Shown: positions 18,159-27,833, numbered from the stretch's first letter. The stretch is 48,715 nt of DNA from Treponema sp. (GCA_024402505.1 JAKSTP010000020.1:1-48715); one strand, 5' to 3'. Notes: generated by a model not told the origin, from the sequence alone. Translations and numbers: made by a program.

Positions 18159-20075
18159 CTACTTTTTCTTAGGTTTTGTAATAAGGCACATTGAAACGAT
18201 AAGCAGTGCGAAGAATACAATACCGCCAAGGTTTCCAAGGTCAACCACACCAGAAATGTTGATTACATCACCAAGAGACTTTTCGCCAACTTTGATTACG
18301 GCAAAAACAGCCAGGAGAATACCTACAATACCTTCACCGGCAATGAGTCCTGAAGAATAAAGAACACCGGCTTCAACCTTTGCTTCCCGGGCCTTAGCCT
18401 GATCTTCATTTTCATCGTTCTTTTTTCGGTCAAAGAACCAGCGCACAAGTCCACCAATAAGAATTGGAAGTGACATGTGGATTGGAAGATAAAGACCAAT
18501 GGCAAAAACCAGAGATGGAATCTGTATGATTTCTGCAACGATTGTAATGGAAACACCAATGAAAACCAGGTTCCATGGAAGATTTCCACTCATAATGCCT
18601 TCAACAACCAGTTTCATCAATGTGGCCTGTGGAGCAGGAAGCTCACTTGAACCATAACCCCATGCTGAGTTCAAAAGGTAAAGAACACCACCAATTGTAA
18701 CGGCGGAAATTGTAACACCAATAAGTTCACCAATCTGCTGTGATTTTGGAGTTGATCCAATAATGTAACCGGTTTTAAGGTCCTGGGAAGTATCACCGGC
18801 AATGGCTGCAATAATACAGATGATTGAACCGATTGAAATGGCGCTTGTCATACCTACAAAACCAATGGTTCCAGTTGCTTTAAGAATGATTGTTGCAATA
18901 AGAAGAGTTGCAATGGCCATTCCTGAAACAGGATTATTTGAAGAACCAACAATACCTACCATGCGGCTTGAAACAGTAGCAAAGAAGAATCCAAAAACGA
19001 TGATGATAATTGCGCCAAGAAAATTTACTGGAATAGTTGGTATAAGCCACAAAGCAATGGCAAGAGCTCCAATCAGAATCATAATGATGTTCATTGGAAG
19101 TTCTTTGGCAAGACGATCATTGTTTTCTGATTTTGAACCGAATCCCTTGAAAGCCTGAGCAAAAGTTTTTCCAATCAATGGAAGGTTTTTAATCAAGGAG
19201 ATAATACCAGCAGTAGCAAGAGCACCGGCCCCTACATAACGGATGTAATTTGACCAAAGGCCCCAGGTTCCGCCGTTTTCAAAAACTTCGGCAATTGATA
19301 CTGTGGCAGGGAAGATTACAGTTGATCCGCCAAGAAGAACAAAGAGTGGCATCAATACGAACCAGGCCATAAATCCACCGGCAGTAAGAACGGCACCTAC
19401 GCGAGGTCCACAGATATATCCGACACCAAGAAGGGCTGGCAAAACATCACCACCAATTCCACTTCCTTTGTAAGCACCAATTGAATAATCTACTTCACTT
19501 GGGAAAAGTTTAAGTCCATCGGCAATGAATTTATAAAGAGCGGCAATTCCAAGACCTTTGAAAACAATCCCGGCTTTTGATCCGCCTTCTTCACCGGCAA
19601 TCAGAACTTCTGAACAGGCCTGTCCTTCTGGATATGGAAGAGTTCCGTGTTCTTTTACAATAAGTGCGTGGCGCAGAGGAATCATGAAGAATACGCCAAG
19701 AAGACCACCAATAAGTGCAATCAAAGTGATTGTAAGCATTGATGGAGTTTTTTCACCGAATTCGGAAGCCCACATAAAAAGTGCAGGCAGTGTAAAAATA
19801 GCACCAGCTGCCAGAGATTCACCGGCCGATCCGATAGTCTGAACAATGTTATTTTCCAGAATTGAATCCCGTTTCAGAATCATTCGGATAACGCCCATGG
19901 AAATAACGGCTGCAGGAATAGAAGCCGATACGGTCATACCAACACGAAGTCCAAGGTAAGCGTTTGCGGCACCAAATACTACGGCAAGAATAACACCCGT
20001 AATAATAGAAGTAATTGTGATTTCCGGAAGTTTTTTTTCTGCCGGAATAAATGGTTTGAATTCAGAAGATTCCAT
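18159..20075 (-). CDS. OPT-family oligopeptide transporter
   Basis: A 638-aa integral membrane protein with about 14-16 hydrophobic helices. It belongs to the OPT family, which imports oligopeptides or metal chelates by proton coupling. Family-like segments are NAYLGLRVGMTVSASIPAAVISM near residue 40, GTLPYPEGQACSEVLIAGEEGG near 145-165, a GxxxGPRVGAVLTAG helix, and DTSQDLKTGYIIGSTPKSQQIGELIG near 440. It heads a probable operon with the PqqD-like gene, rsgA and the ABC exporter. The promoter must lie in the ~100-bp divergent gap with hslO. Confidence 0.9.
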   Translation of the reverse strand: MESSEFKPFIPAEKKLPEITITSIITGVILAVVFGAANAYLGLRVGMTVSASIPAAVISMGVIRMILKRDSILENNIVQTIGSAGESLAAGAIFTLPALFMWASEFGEKTPSMLTITLIALIGGLLGVFFMIPLRHALIVKEHGTLPYPEGQACSEVLIAGEEGGSKAGIVFKGLGIAALYKFIADGLKLFPSEVDYSIGAYKGSGIGGDVLPALLGVGYICGPRVGAVLTAGGFMAWFVLMPLFVLLGGSTVIFPATVSIAEVFENGGTWGLWSNYIRYVGAGALATAGIISLIKNLPLIGKTFAQAFKGFGSKSENNDRLAKELPMNIIMILIGALAIALWLIPTIPVNFLGAIIIIVFGFFFATVSSRMVGIVGSSNNPVSGMAIATLLIATIILKATGTIGFVGMTSAISIGSIICIIAAIAGDTSQDLKTGYIIGSTPKSQQIGELIGVTISAVTIGGVLYLLNSAWGYGSSELPAPQATLMKLVVEGIMSGNLPWNLVFIGVSITIVAEIIQIPSLVFAIGLYLPIHMSLPILIGGLVRWFFDRKKNDENEDQAKAREAKVEAGVLYSSGLIAGEGIVGILLAVFAVIKVGEKSLGDVINISGVVDLGNLGGIVFFALLIVSMCLITKPKKK

Positions 20076-20179
20076 AAATCATCCTTTTGTACATTAGATA
20101 GGTAAATTCTATTCTAACATGGTTTTTTACTTTCCAAAAGATAATTTACAAAGGGCTTTAATCTGAATAAACTGTAGGC

Positions 20180-21157
20180 ATGAACAAAGCTGAAATTAAA
20201 GATAAAGAACTGGTGGCTCACCTGAATGAAATTGAAAAAGATGGAATGACTGTTTTTGTTATGGCAGACGGTCAGTTCCGAGGTGCATTTTACAACGGTA
20301 CCATGATGGTAAACCAGATGCGTGCAAATCAAAACCTGGGAATTCTTGAAACCTACGTTCTTGGACAGGCACTTCTGTGTGCAGCACTCCTTATTCCTAC
20401 CATGAAAGGAAAAGAACATCTTACATTTACTTACGAAACCGACGGCATCTGCAAGGGATTTTCTGTAGAAGCTGATTCAACCGGTTATGTGCGTGGTCAT
20501 CTTCTGCAGGATTACATTCCTCTTGATAAACCATTGGAATCCTGGGATCTGGCACCTTTTTTTGGTGAAACTGGAACCCTTACCATGCAGCGAATGGGCG
20601 AAGGCATGAAAGAACCAATGACCAGCTCTGTAGAAATCCAGTATAAAAACATTGCCCTTGATCTGGCATATTATTTTGATCAGAGCGAACAGATTCACAC
20701 CGCTTTCAAAACCAGCATTCAATTTGACAAAGAAGGCCGTGTTGTTGGAGCCGGCGGAATGTTCCTTCAGGTAGTTCCAGGAGCCGGTGGAAAATCTAAG
20801 GTTAGTGCTCAGAATGAAAACTCAGGTTCTGAATTTGCTGATGAAATCCGTGCCGATTTGATTAGACGGGCCGAAAATGCAGTAAACGCCATGCCTAGCA
20901 TTGGAACCTGGTTCAACGAAAAAGGCAACCGCGAAGATGTTGTTTACGGGCTTTTCCGGGAATTCAATCCAGTGGCAGTTTTGGACCGTGACGTTATTTT
21001 TGACTGCCCTTGTTCAAAAGAGATTTTCGTCCACCGCATAAAAAATCTGGGAAAAGCCGAGGTAGATTCCATCCTGGCCGAAGACAAATTCCCACTGGAA
21101 GTAATCTGCAACAACTGCGGCAGCGTATACCTCATTAATAAGGAAGATTTGATATAA
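20180..21157 (+). CDS. hslO: Hsp33 redox-regulated chaperone
   Basis: A 325-aa cytoplasmic holdase. The N-terminal substrate-binding domain contains TGYVRGHLLQD and the C-terminal zinc domain has CPCS near residue 276 and CNNCG near 310, so all four zinc-binding cysteines are present. In Hsp33, oxidation of these releases zinc and activates chaperone function. The protein is slightly longer than the E. coli form. It is monocistronic; its stop is 12 bp from copy B of the structured repeat, which may act at the mRNA 3' end. Confidence 0.88.
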   Translation: MNKAEIKDKELVAHLNEIEKDGMTVFVMADGQFRGAFYNGTMMVNQMRANQNLGILETYVLGQALLCAALLIPTMKGKEHLTFTYETDGICKGFSVEADSTGYVRGHLLQDYIPLDKPLESWDLAPFFGETGTLTMQRMGEGMKEPMTSSVEIQYKNIALDLAYYFDQSEQIHTAFKTSIQFDKEGRVVGAGGMFLQVVPGAGGKSKVSAQNENSGSEFADEIRADLIRRAENAVNAMPSIGTWFNEKGNREDVVYGLFREFNPVAVLDRDVIFDCPCSKEIFVHRIKNLGKAEVDSILAEDKFPLEVICNNCGSVYLINKEDLI

Positions 21158-21169
21158 AGCTCTTTCTTT

Positions 21170-21300
21170 GAAAATACGGGAAGGAAGGCAGCGGCTGACA
21201 AAAACACCCGCAGGACGGAACATAGTTTCCTTGCCGGCCTGCGCGTGTAGCGACGCTAGCTAGCGGTTTTGGCTGCTGCTGACTGACTGGTAGTATTTTC
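21170..21300 (-). repeat. 131-bp structured dispersed repeat, copy B
   Basis: An inverted copy of 9563-9694. Read on the minus strand it keeps the terminal GAAAATAC/GTATTTTC, the loop CAAGGAAACTATGTT and the same layout. The inner stem changes from CGTAGG/CCTACG in copy A to CGCAGG/CCTGCG, a compensatory pair change that keeps the helix, although one further pair (G-C to G-T-like) is weakened. It begins 12 bp after hslO. Confidence 0.85.
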
Positions 21301-21322
21301 AAAGCGGTAGATTTATATAAAA

Positions 21323-21351
21323 AAAGACCTGTTCTTATGAAACAGGTCTTT
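21323..21351 (-). terminator. Terminator of the 81-aa protein gene
   Basis: An 11-bp perfect stem AAAGACCTGTT/AACAGGTCTTT with a 7-nt loop. On the minus strand it is followed by seven T, so it is a strong terminator for the gene ending at 21390. On the plus strand a short T run makes it partly bidirectional, and it would also stop hslO transcripts. Confidence 0.85.
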
Positions 21352-21389
21352 CTATTTAACTGATTGTATCAGCTGTTGTTTCGGAATGC

Positions 21390-21635
21390 TTAGTCACCTT
21401 CGCGGAAACTAACTGATGAATAGATTCTTTCATCTGCGGCAGGTTTGTTGAAAACGCTCATACGTTTTGCACCAAGGATTTTCCAGTATTCGCCGTCTGT
21501 GAACGAAATATAGTTACCTGGTTTTACTTTTCCTTCAGTAAATGCTCGTTTTGGTACTTCTGCCCAAATTACAACCTTTTCATTATTTTTCTTAACTTCG
21601 AATTTAACGAAGCGTGCTTCTTTTCGTGTACTCAT
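21390..21635 (-). CDS. 81-aa hypothetical protein
   Basis: A short, basic, probably cytoplasmic protein. The N-terminus is KEARFVKFEVKK. A central GKVKPGNYISFTDGEYWKILG reads as a beta-rich, small-barrel-like segment. It has no membrane segment, cysteines or recognised motif. A strong AAGGAG precedes the ATG at 21635 and a good terminator follows the stop, so it is an independent transcription unit and surely a real gene. I do not recognise its family; a small nucleic-acid-binding protein is possible but unproved. Confidence 0.7.
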   Translation of the reverse strand: MSTRKEARFVKFEVKKNNEKVVIWAEVPKRAFTEGKVKPGNYISFTDGEYWKILGAKRMSVFNKPAADERIYSSVSFREGD

Positions 21636-21754
21636 TTTATGCTCCTTAATATTTTGTATAAACTCTAAATTAAGTATAACACAGAAATCTCCAAATGTGG
21701 AAAAAATATTTGAGAAAATGGAGTTTTTATGACAGCGTATGCGCAGGGGAAAGA

Positions 21755-21773
21755 TGCTGAAACAAGTTCAGCA
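21755..21773 (-). terminator. Hairpin downstream of the Tet(M)-like gene
   Basis: TGCTGAA, loop ACAAG, TTCAGCA. On the minus strand it is followed by TCTTTC. It lies 31 bp past the stop of the GTPase at 21804 and is flanked by CATGACA motifs that resemble the intergenic repeat seen near 9340. It could be a terminator or a repeat fragment. Confidence 0.45.
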
Positions 21774-21803
21774 TGACAAGTGATTAAAACAGCATGACAG
21801 GTC

Positions 21804-23711
21804 TTATTTTAAATGTTTGTAGTTACTTACTTCGTTCCAGTTCACTACAAAACCGGCTCCGTGGGAACAGAACACGCTTGAAGATGGATTTGCAAGGTCG
21901 GCATCAGGATTATAATTTCGTTCTTCAATCACTTCTTTTTCGTTATGGCAAGGCTCGTAACCAGAAACATAAAGACTTAAGGTGCCCTGTCCTTTTGTGT
22001 AGGCCCGGAGATCATTCATGTAGTTTTTCATGGTAGAAACGGGCACTTTTCCCCGGAGAACAGAAAAACCTTCGGTGGTTTCATCAAGAGAACAGGTACC
22101 CTGCATCTTATCAAGGTCGGTCATAAAACGGCCAACGGAAGTTTCGGGAATTACGGCTTCATAAGAGTAAACCGGTTCCAGAAGCTGTGATTTTGCATAC
22201 ATAAGACCGTGACGTATGGCCCGGTAAGTGGACTGACGGAAATCGCCGCCTTCTGTATGCTTAAGGTGGGCACGGCCGGCAATCACTTCAATTTCCATGT
22301 CGGTTAATGGACTTCCCGTAAGCACACCCAGGTGAGTTTTTTCTTCCAGGTGAGTAAGAATGAGGCGCTGCCAGTTTGTATCAAGAACATCAACACTGAG
22401 GTTGGAAACAAATCGCATGCCGCTTCCCCTGGGTAGAGGAGTCATTTTCAGATGAACTTCCGCATAATGGCGAAGAGGTTCGTAATGCCCTACTCCAACT
22501 ACCGGTTCAAGAATGGTTTCCTTGTAGGCAATGCGACCTTCACCAAATTCAATATCAATCTTGTATCGTTCTTGCAAAAGCTGACTGATCACTTCTGTCT
22601 GAACCTGACCCATGAGCATAACGTAAATCTGGTTTTCCTGCTCAGAAAAATCCACCTTGATTTCCGGAAGTTCTTCTTCCAGTTCACGAAGAATGTGAAG
22701 CATTTTTGATTCATCAAGGCCTTCAGGAATTTTTACTCCGTAAATAAGGGCTGGCTCCAGGCGGTAATTGGTGACACCCTTTCCAGAACCGTAAGCTTTT
22801 CCGGCAAAAGAAGACCGGGGCCCCGTAACTGTACAGATTCCACCAGCAGTCACTTCCTTTACCTGATCATATTTCTCGCCATTGTAAACACGGATTTCGT
22901 TTATCTTTTCATCGTCCAGAAATTCTTTTACTTTTAGAACGCCCCCTGTTACCTTCAGGTGAGTAAGTCTGTTTCCCTGCTTGTCTTTGGAAATCTTGTA
23001 GACCACCGCACCAAAATCGGAAGGATATTCCGGCGGGATAAAATAAGTGTTCAGCACATCAAGAAGATCATCAATGCCTTCAAGTTTCAAAGCAGAACCA
23101 AAAAGGCATGGAAAAACAGTTCTTGATGAAACAAGCCTTGAAAGATCGGCATTGTCTGGACTTTTTCCTTCAAGGTATTTTTCCATAAGCTGGTCGTCCA
23201 AAGCAGAAACTGCCTCGTTGAATCCTTGAGAAAAAACGTTGGCTTTTGAAAAATCCACTACCCCTTCTCCAAGTCCCTTCTGCAGTTTCAAAAGGAGCTG
23301 GTCCCTGTTTGTATCAGGCATGTCCATTTTGTTTACAAAAATAACGGTAGGAATTTTGTACTGCTTTAAAAGGCTCCAGAGAGTTTTGGTGTGACTTTGA
23401 ATTCCGTCGGAAGCATTGATAAGAAGAATGGCTCCATCAAGAACAGAAAGTGTTCTTTCCATTTCGGCACCAAAATCAACATGGCCCGGCGTATCAATAA
23501 GAGTGATTTTTTCTGAAAGATTGGCCTGCTTTGAAAAAATGGTAATGCCCCGCTGGCGTTCAATAGAATTGTTGTCCAGAAAGGCATTTTTTGTATCAAC
23601 ACGGCCCAGGTTTCGGATTACGCCGGTTTTATAAAGGAGACTTTCGGAAAGTGTAGTTTTACCGGCATCAACATGAGCAAGGATACCGGTAACAAATTTT
23701 GAAGCGGCCAA
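21804..23711 (-). CDS. Tet(M)/EF-G-like ribosomal GTPase
   Basis: A 635-aa translation-factor GTPase with the size and order of ribosomal protection proteins. G1 AHVDAGKTT is at ~12-20, the switch RGITI near 55, G3 DTPGHVDF at ~73-80 and G4 NKMD near 127. They are followed by EF-G-like domains II to V and a C-terminal FCSHGAGFVVNWNEV. Tet(M) and Tet(O) displace tetracycline from the ribosome, but chromosomal relatives need not give resistance. Start is a TTG at 23711 with an upstream GGGG. It lies 18 bp after the MFS gene, suggesting an operon. Confidence 0.78.
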   Translation of the reverse strand: MAASKFVTGILAHVDAGKTTLSESLLYKTGVIRNLGRVDTKNAFLDNNSIERQRGITIFSKQANLSEKITLIDTPGHVDFGAEMERTLSVLDGAILLINASDGIQSHTKTLWSLLKQYKIPTVIFVNKMDMPDTNRDQLLLKLQKGLGEGVVDFSKANVFSQGFNEAVSALDDQLMEKYLEGKSPDNADLSRLVSSRTVFPCLFGSALKLEGIDDLLDVLNTYFIPPEYPSDFGAVVYKISKDKQGNRLTHLKVTGGVLKVKEFLDDEKINEIRVYNGEKYDQVKEVTAGGICTVTGPRSSFAGKAYGSGKGVTNYRLEPALIYGVKIPEGLDESKMLHILRELEEELPEIKVDFSEQENQIYVMLMGQVQTEVISQLLQERYKIDIEFGEGRIAYKETILEPVVGVGHYEPLRHYAEVHLKMTPLPRGSGMRFVSNLSVDVLDTNWQRLILTHLEEKTHLGVLTGSPLTDMEIEVIAGRAHLKHTEGGDFRQSTYRAIRHGLMYAKSQLLEPVYSYEAVIPETSVGRFMTDLDKMQGTCSLDETTEGFSVLRGKVPVSTMKNYMNDLRAYTKGQGTLSLYVSGYEPCHNEKEVIEERNYNPDADLANPSSSVFCSHGAGFVVNWNEVSNYKHLK

Positions 23712-23729
23712 AAGAAACTACCCCGGCAA

Positions 23730-24908
23730 TCAATTTTTCTTTCGTTTTATTGAAAGAATGATAATGCAGATTACAAGAACCACAGGGAAAATTGTTCCAA
23801 AGACCATGCCCCGCTGAATATTGTCCCCGGCTGACTGACTTATCTGACCAACCAATCCCGGTCCAAAAGCACCCCCAAGATCACCTGCCATGGCAAGAAG
23901 TGCGAACATTGCCGTTCCGCCGGTAGGAAGTTTCTGGGATGAAATGCTGATGGAACCCGGCCACATAATGCCAACAGAAAAACCGCAGACAATACATCCA
24001 ATAAGGCCGATCATGGCATTGGAAGAAAGGCTTGCCAGAAGGTAGCACACAAGACAAAGACAGCCTGATCCAATCATGAACTTTTTCAGATCAATTTTTT
24101 CACCGTATTTTCCGTAGAACACACGGCTGATTCCCATTGAAACGGCAAAAAGACAAGGTCCAACAAGATCACCAATGGTCTTTGAGAATCCAAGGGCGGC
24201 TTCTGCATAAGCACTGGCCCACTGTGCCATGGAAAGTTCCGATGCTCCGGCACAAACCATAAGTACAATCAAAAGCCAGAAAAGAGGCACCTTAAAAAGC
24301 TGTCCGATTGTCATGCCCTTTCCGTCTTCCACAAGGTGTTCAATTGGACAGGTAAGGAAATTGTAAACGTTGTAAAGTGGAACGATTGCCCAGAAACAGG
24401 CCATCCATTTCCAGTGTTCAATGCCCACAAATGTGAAGAACAGGGAAGTAATGAGAATTACGCCTACGCAGCCCCAACAGTAGAAAGAATGCAGAAGACT
24501 CATTACCGATTCTTTGTTGTCGAAAGGACAGGCTTCCACAATAGGACTGCAAAGCACTTCAATAAGTCCGCTGCCAATAGCGTAAAGCACTACCGCAATA
24601 CAGATGCCTGTAAATGGATTTGCAAAAAGTTCCGGCAGAAAGGCAAGACCTATCAATCCGGCGGCGGCAAAAATTTCGGAAGCAACGATGCACTTTCGGT
24701 AACCAATGCGGTCAACATATTTTGCACAGAATAAATCCACCACCAGCTGAGTAAAAAAGAAGATTGATGAAATCAGCGCAATCTGCCCAAGAGGAATGCC
24801 ATAAAAATTGTGAAAACGCAAAAACAAAAGAGGTGCAAAATTGGCACAAATGGCCTGAGTTATAAAACCAAGGTAACAGGCCAAAAGAGTTCTTTTATAG
24901 TTTTTCAT
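23730..24908 (-). CDS. MFS transporter
   Basis: A 392-aa major-facilitator protein with about 12 membrane helices and a central loop. The loop between helices 2 and 3 has the MFS-A-like DRIGYRK. The second half begins near GMTIGQLFKVPLFWLL and includes ASELSMAQWASAYAEAALG, a stretch common in sugar-carrier-like MFS proteins (FucP-like group). Substrate is unknown. It sits between nhaC (8 bp upstream) and the Tet(M)-like gene (18 bp downstream) on the same strand. Confidence 0.82.
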   Translation of the reverse strand: MKNYKRTLLACYLGFITQAICANFAPLLFLRFHNFYGIPLGQIALISSIFFFTQLVVDLFCAKYVDRIGYRKCIVASEIFAAAGLIGLAFLPELFANPFTGICIAVVLYAIGSGLIEVLCSPIVEACPFDNKESVMSLLHSFYCWGCVGVILITSLFFTFVGIEHWKWMACFWAIVPLYNVYNFLTCPIEHLVEDGKGMTIGQLFKVPLFWLLIVLMVCAGASELSMAQWASAYAEAALGFSKTIGDLVGPCLFAVSMGISRVFYGKYGEKIDLKKFMIGSGCLCLVCYLLASLSSNAMIGLIGCIVCGFSVGIMWPGSISISSQKLPTGGTAMFALLAMAGDLGGAFGPGLVGQISQSAGDNIQRGMVFGTIFPVVLVICIIILSIKRKKN

Positions 24909-24916
24909 AGAATTGC

Positions 24917-26344
24917 TTACTTACGTCTTTTGCAAAGTCTTACGCCTTTTTCATCGGCAATAGTAACGCCCATAAATGCAAGGATGATACAGGCTACAGG
25001 CATAAGCCAGTTGAACAAAGCCCATGGGCCGTACTGTGAAACACTAATCTGAAGTGTACTGAAGATGAATACACCGCAGGTATTCCACGGAATCAAAGCT
25101 GAAGTTACAGTGCCTGAACTTTCCAGTGCATTTGAAAGTGTTGTGGCGGAAAGTCCCTTCTTTTTGTATTCTTCGGCGTACATTCGGCCAGGTACAACAA
25201 GGGAAATGTACTGTTCCGGCATAACTGCGTTTGAAATAACACAGGTGGCTTCTGTAAGTGTAAGAAGTCCAACTGGTCGTTTTGCCAGGCCTTTGATTTT
25301 TTCTACAATTACTTCCAGCTGATGAGTTTCTTCCATAATACCGCCGAACATCATGGCGATGATTGTCATGGAAACGGAGAACATCATATTCATAAGTCCG
25401 CCGGAATTCAAAAGGCGGTCAATTTCGTAAATGCCTGAATCACAGGTGAAACCGTTCATTCCGCAGTCGAAAATTGATCCCAAAGAACAGTCTTTCTGGA
25501 AAATAAGACCGATAACTGCTCCCGAAATAATGCCGATGGTAATACCTGGGATTGCAGGAACTTTCAGGGCAACTGCTACAATAACAATAACTGGAGGAAG
25601 CAGCATGACTGGATTGATATTGAACAAGTTTTTAAGAGCTTCCTGAAGTTCCAGAACTTTTGAAACGTCGGCAGCTCCACCCTTGTACTGGGTAAATCCA
25701 AGAATTCCGTAGAAAACAATACAGATGGCGTAAACAATGGAGGTTGGCAGAATCATGAACTTAATGTGGCTCATAATATCTGTTCCGGCCATAGCAGGAG
25801 CAAGGTTAGTTGTATCCGACAAAGGTGACATCTTATCACCAAAGTAAGCACCGGAAATAATGGCTCCGGCAGTCATACCAGGGTTCATTCCAAGTCCATA
25901 ACCAATACCCATAAGTGCAACACCCATAGTTCCCATTGTTCCCCAGGAAGTTCCTGTTGCCAGGGAAGTGATAGAACAGATAAGCATGGCGGCAATAAAG
26001 AAGATGGATGGTTTTAGAACCTTAAGTCCATAGTAAATCATTGATGGAACAACGCCTGCATTAAGCCAGACTCCAATCAATATACCGATGATTACCAGAA
26101 TGATAATAGACTGCATGGCCTTACTAATGCCTTTTATCATAAAATGTTCTACATCATTCCAGCTGTATCCCAATATCATAGACATGATTGCGGCAGCCAT
26201 AACACCTAGAATCATTGGCACATGTGGATCAACTCCATAAACAATGATGCCCACTGACAACATAGCAATTAAAAATACAAGTACAATAGCAGCTTCCCAC
26301 ACCTTTGGCATTCGGGGCTGTTTTTTCTCAGTAGTTTCGTTCAT
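24917..26344 (-). CDS. nhaC: NhaC-family Na+/H+ antiporter
   Basis: A 475-aa integral membrane protein with 11-12 helices and NhaC-type features: GTSWGTMGTMGVALMGIG near residue 132, GAYFGDKMSPLSDTTNLAPAMAGTD near 165-190, and an EQYISLVVPGRMYAEEY segment near 375. It exchanges sodium for protons or related organic cations. The ATG at 26344 has a GAGG Shine-Dalgarno; a TTG just upstream is ignored. It heads a three-gene minus-strand unit. Confidence 0.9.
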   Translation of the reverse strand: MNETTEKKQPRMPKVWEAAIVLVFLIAMLSVGIIVYGVDPHVPMILGVMAAAIMSMILGYSWNDVEHFMIKGISKAMQSIIILVIIGILIGVWLNAGVVPSMIYYGLKVLKPSIFFIAAMLICSITSLATGTSWGTMGTMGVALMGIGYGLGMNPGMTAGAIISGAYFGDKMSPLSDTTNLAPAMAGTDIMSHIKFMILPTSIVYAICIVFYGILGFTQYKGGAADVSKVLELQEALKNLFNINPVMLLPPVIVIVAVALKVPAIPGITIGIISGAVIGLIFQKDCSLGSIFDCGMNGFTCDSGIYEIDRLLNSGGLMNMMFSVSMTIIAMMFGGIMEETHQLEVIVEKIKGLAKRPVGLLTLTEATCVISNAVMPEQYISLVVPGRMYAEEYKKKGLSATTLSNALESSGTVTSALIPWNTCGVFIFSTLQISVSQYGPWALFNWLMPVACIILAFMGVTIADEKGVRLCKRRK

Positions 26345-26467
26345 CAATAACCTCGTTCTACCATTGTAACACAGTTCGGCAGGTTTATGTCAGGATGTTT
26401 TTATAATCCTTAAATCTTTCTTGAAAGACCCAGACTTTGGCCTTATATTTAAACAACAGGAGTTTTT

Positions 26468-26923
26468 ATGGGACTTATACTGGCAGGGAAATTTAACTCG
26501 ACTATTGCCTCAAACAATTTTGAATCAATGCTCACGGAAAATAACATCCCTTTTGTGCGTAAAGCCGAGGACCTTGGACTTTTGGTTCACCCAAGTTTCA
26601 CAGGCGGTGTAAAAATTTATATCAGCCATGAAGACTGGGAAAAATTCCTTCAGCTTTGCAAAGAGATTGATGCAAAACCCGAAGAATTTGCAGGCCCTGA
26701 CACAGCAGAAACAATCAGTTCAGAAGAAGTAACGCGCACATCAAAAATTGCCCGAATCCTTACATGGATTGCAGTCCTGTCGTTCTTTGGAATCATCTTT
26801 ATAAATATGACAGGCCTTCAGGAACAACTGCGGCTCATTGTGTCCATAGTCTGCGGAGTAATAATGGGTGGATGTGAATTTGCTGCCCACGTAATCCGCG
26901 GAAAGGAATATTCCAAGTTTTAA
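26468..26923 (+). CDS. Putative DUF2007-like membrane protein
   Basis: A 151-aa protein with a soluble N-terminal ~70 residues. Their pattern (VRKAEDLG... GGVKIYISHEDWEKFLQLCKEI) resembles small signal-transducing DUF2007-type folds. The C-terminal half has two hydrophobic segments (about 94-112 and 118-138). A good AGGAG precedes the ATG. It lies 23 bp upstream of the lipoprotein hydrolase, so they form a likely pair. The family assignment is tentative. Confidence 0.55.
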   Translation: MGLILAGKFNSTIASNNFESMLTENNIPFVRKAEDLGLLVHPSFTGGVKIYISHEDWEKFLQLCKEIDAKPEEFAGPDTAETISSEEVTRTSKIARILTWIAVLSFFGIIFINMTGLQEQLRLIVSIVCGVIMGGCEFAAHVIRGKEYSKF

Positions 26924-26946
26924 CAAAAACTTTCAGAGGAAATCTT

Positions 26947-27828
26947 ATGAAACGCTCAGTTTTTATTATTAAAGCAGTTCTTATTTTATTTGCAGCACTT
27001 CAGTTGGCTGGATGTAAAAAAACTGGTTTTAAAACAAAGGCGCCTGAAATAGAAGATGTTTCTGCCACAAGCAAGCAGATTTTCTTCTATAGAGATGGAC
27101 TTCGCATCTACGGCAATTTGTATATTCCGGAAGGCGAAGGTCCTTTCCCTCTTGTTATCCTGTCTTACGGTGCAGGGGGAAATCACAATACAACCGACAG
27201 TTTTGCAAAACTTCTGGCCACTAAAGGCATTGCTGGTCTTTCCTTTGATTTTATTGGATCAGCATCAAGAAGCACAAAAAAAAGTGACGGTGAAGTAACT
27301 GATATGACAGTCCTTACTCAGGCAGCAGATATTAAAGCAATTCTGTACAGTCTTAATGCATTCCCTTATATCGACAAAAACAATGTTTTTCTGTGGGGAC
27401 ACAGTCTTGGAGGATTGGCATCAACTTATGCCGCAACACAGAATCCAAAGCTGGTAAAAGGACTGATTGCCCTTGAGCCTTCATATCAGATGCGGGATCA
27501 GACTAAAGAAGCTTTCCCAAATCCTGATGAACTTCCGGACATTATTTACACACCGCTTTACTGCGGAAAAAGTTTTGTTACAGACATGCTCTCCCTGGAC
27601 ATTTATAAGGATATGCCAAAATTCAAGAACAGCGTTTTGATTATTCGGGGAACAGTCAACTCCATTGGTTCTGATGCTCCTGAATATCTGGATCGGGCCG
27701 CAGATCTTTTTCCAAAGGTCAGTCAGGTTTCTGTAGATGGAGCCAGTCACACTTTTGATGGAAAATACAGACAGATCATGCAGGACATGACAATTGATTT
27801 TGTAAAAGAACAGGTTTCATCAAAATAA
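26947..27828 (+). CDS. Lipoprotein alpha/beta hydrolase
   Basis: A 293-aa lipoprotein with signal peptide and lipobox LAGC (Cys near 23). The mature enzyme has the oxyanion-type SYGAGGNHNTTDSF near 77, nucleophile GHSLGG near 150 and histidine in GASHTFDG near 270; the acid is probably in the SIGSDAPEYL segment. It is likely anchored in a periplasmic leaflet or on the surface as an esterase or lipase. AGAGG precedes the ATG. The stop is 5 bp from the convergent MATE stop. Confidence 0.83.
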   Translation: MKRSVFIIKAVLILFAALQLAGCKKTGFKTKAPEIEDVSATSKQIFFYRDGLRIYGNLYIPEGEGPFPLVILSYGAGGNHNTTDSFAKLLATKGIAGLSFDFIGSASRSTKKSDGEVTDMTVLTQAADIKAILYSLNAFPYIDKNNVFLWGHSLGGLASTYAATQNPKLVKGLIALEPSYQMRDQTKEAFPNPDELPDIIYTPLYCGKSFVTDMLSLDIYKDMPKFKNSVLIIRGTVNSIGSDAPEYLDRAADLFPKVSQVSVDGASHTFDGKYRQIMQDMTIDFVKEQVSSK

Positions 27829-27833
27829 TTTTT

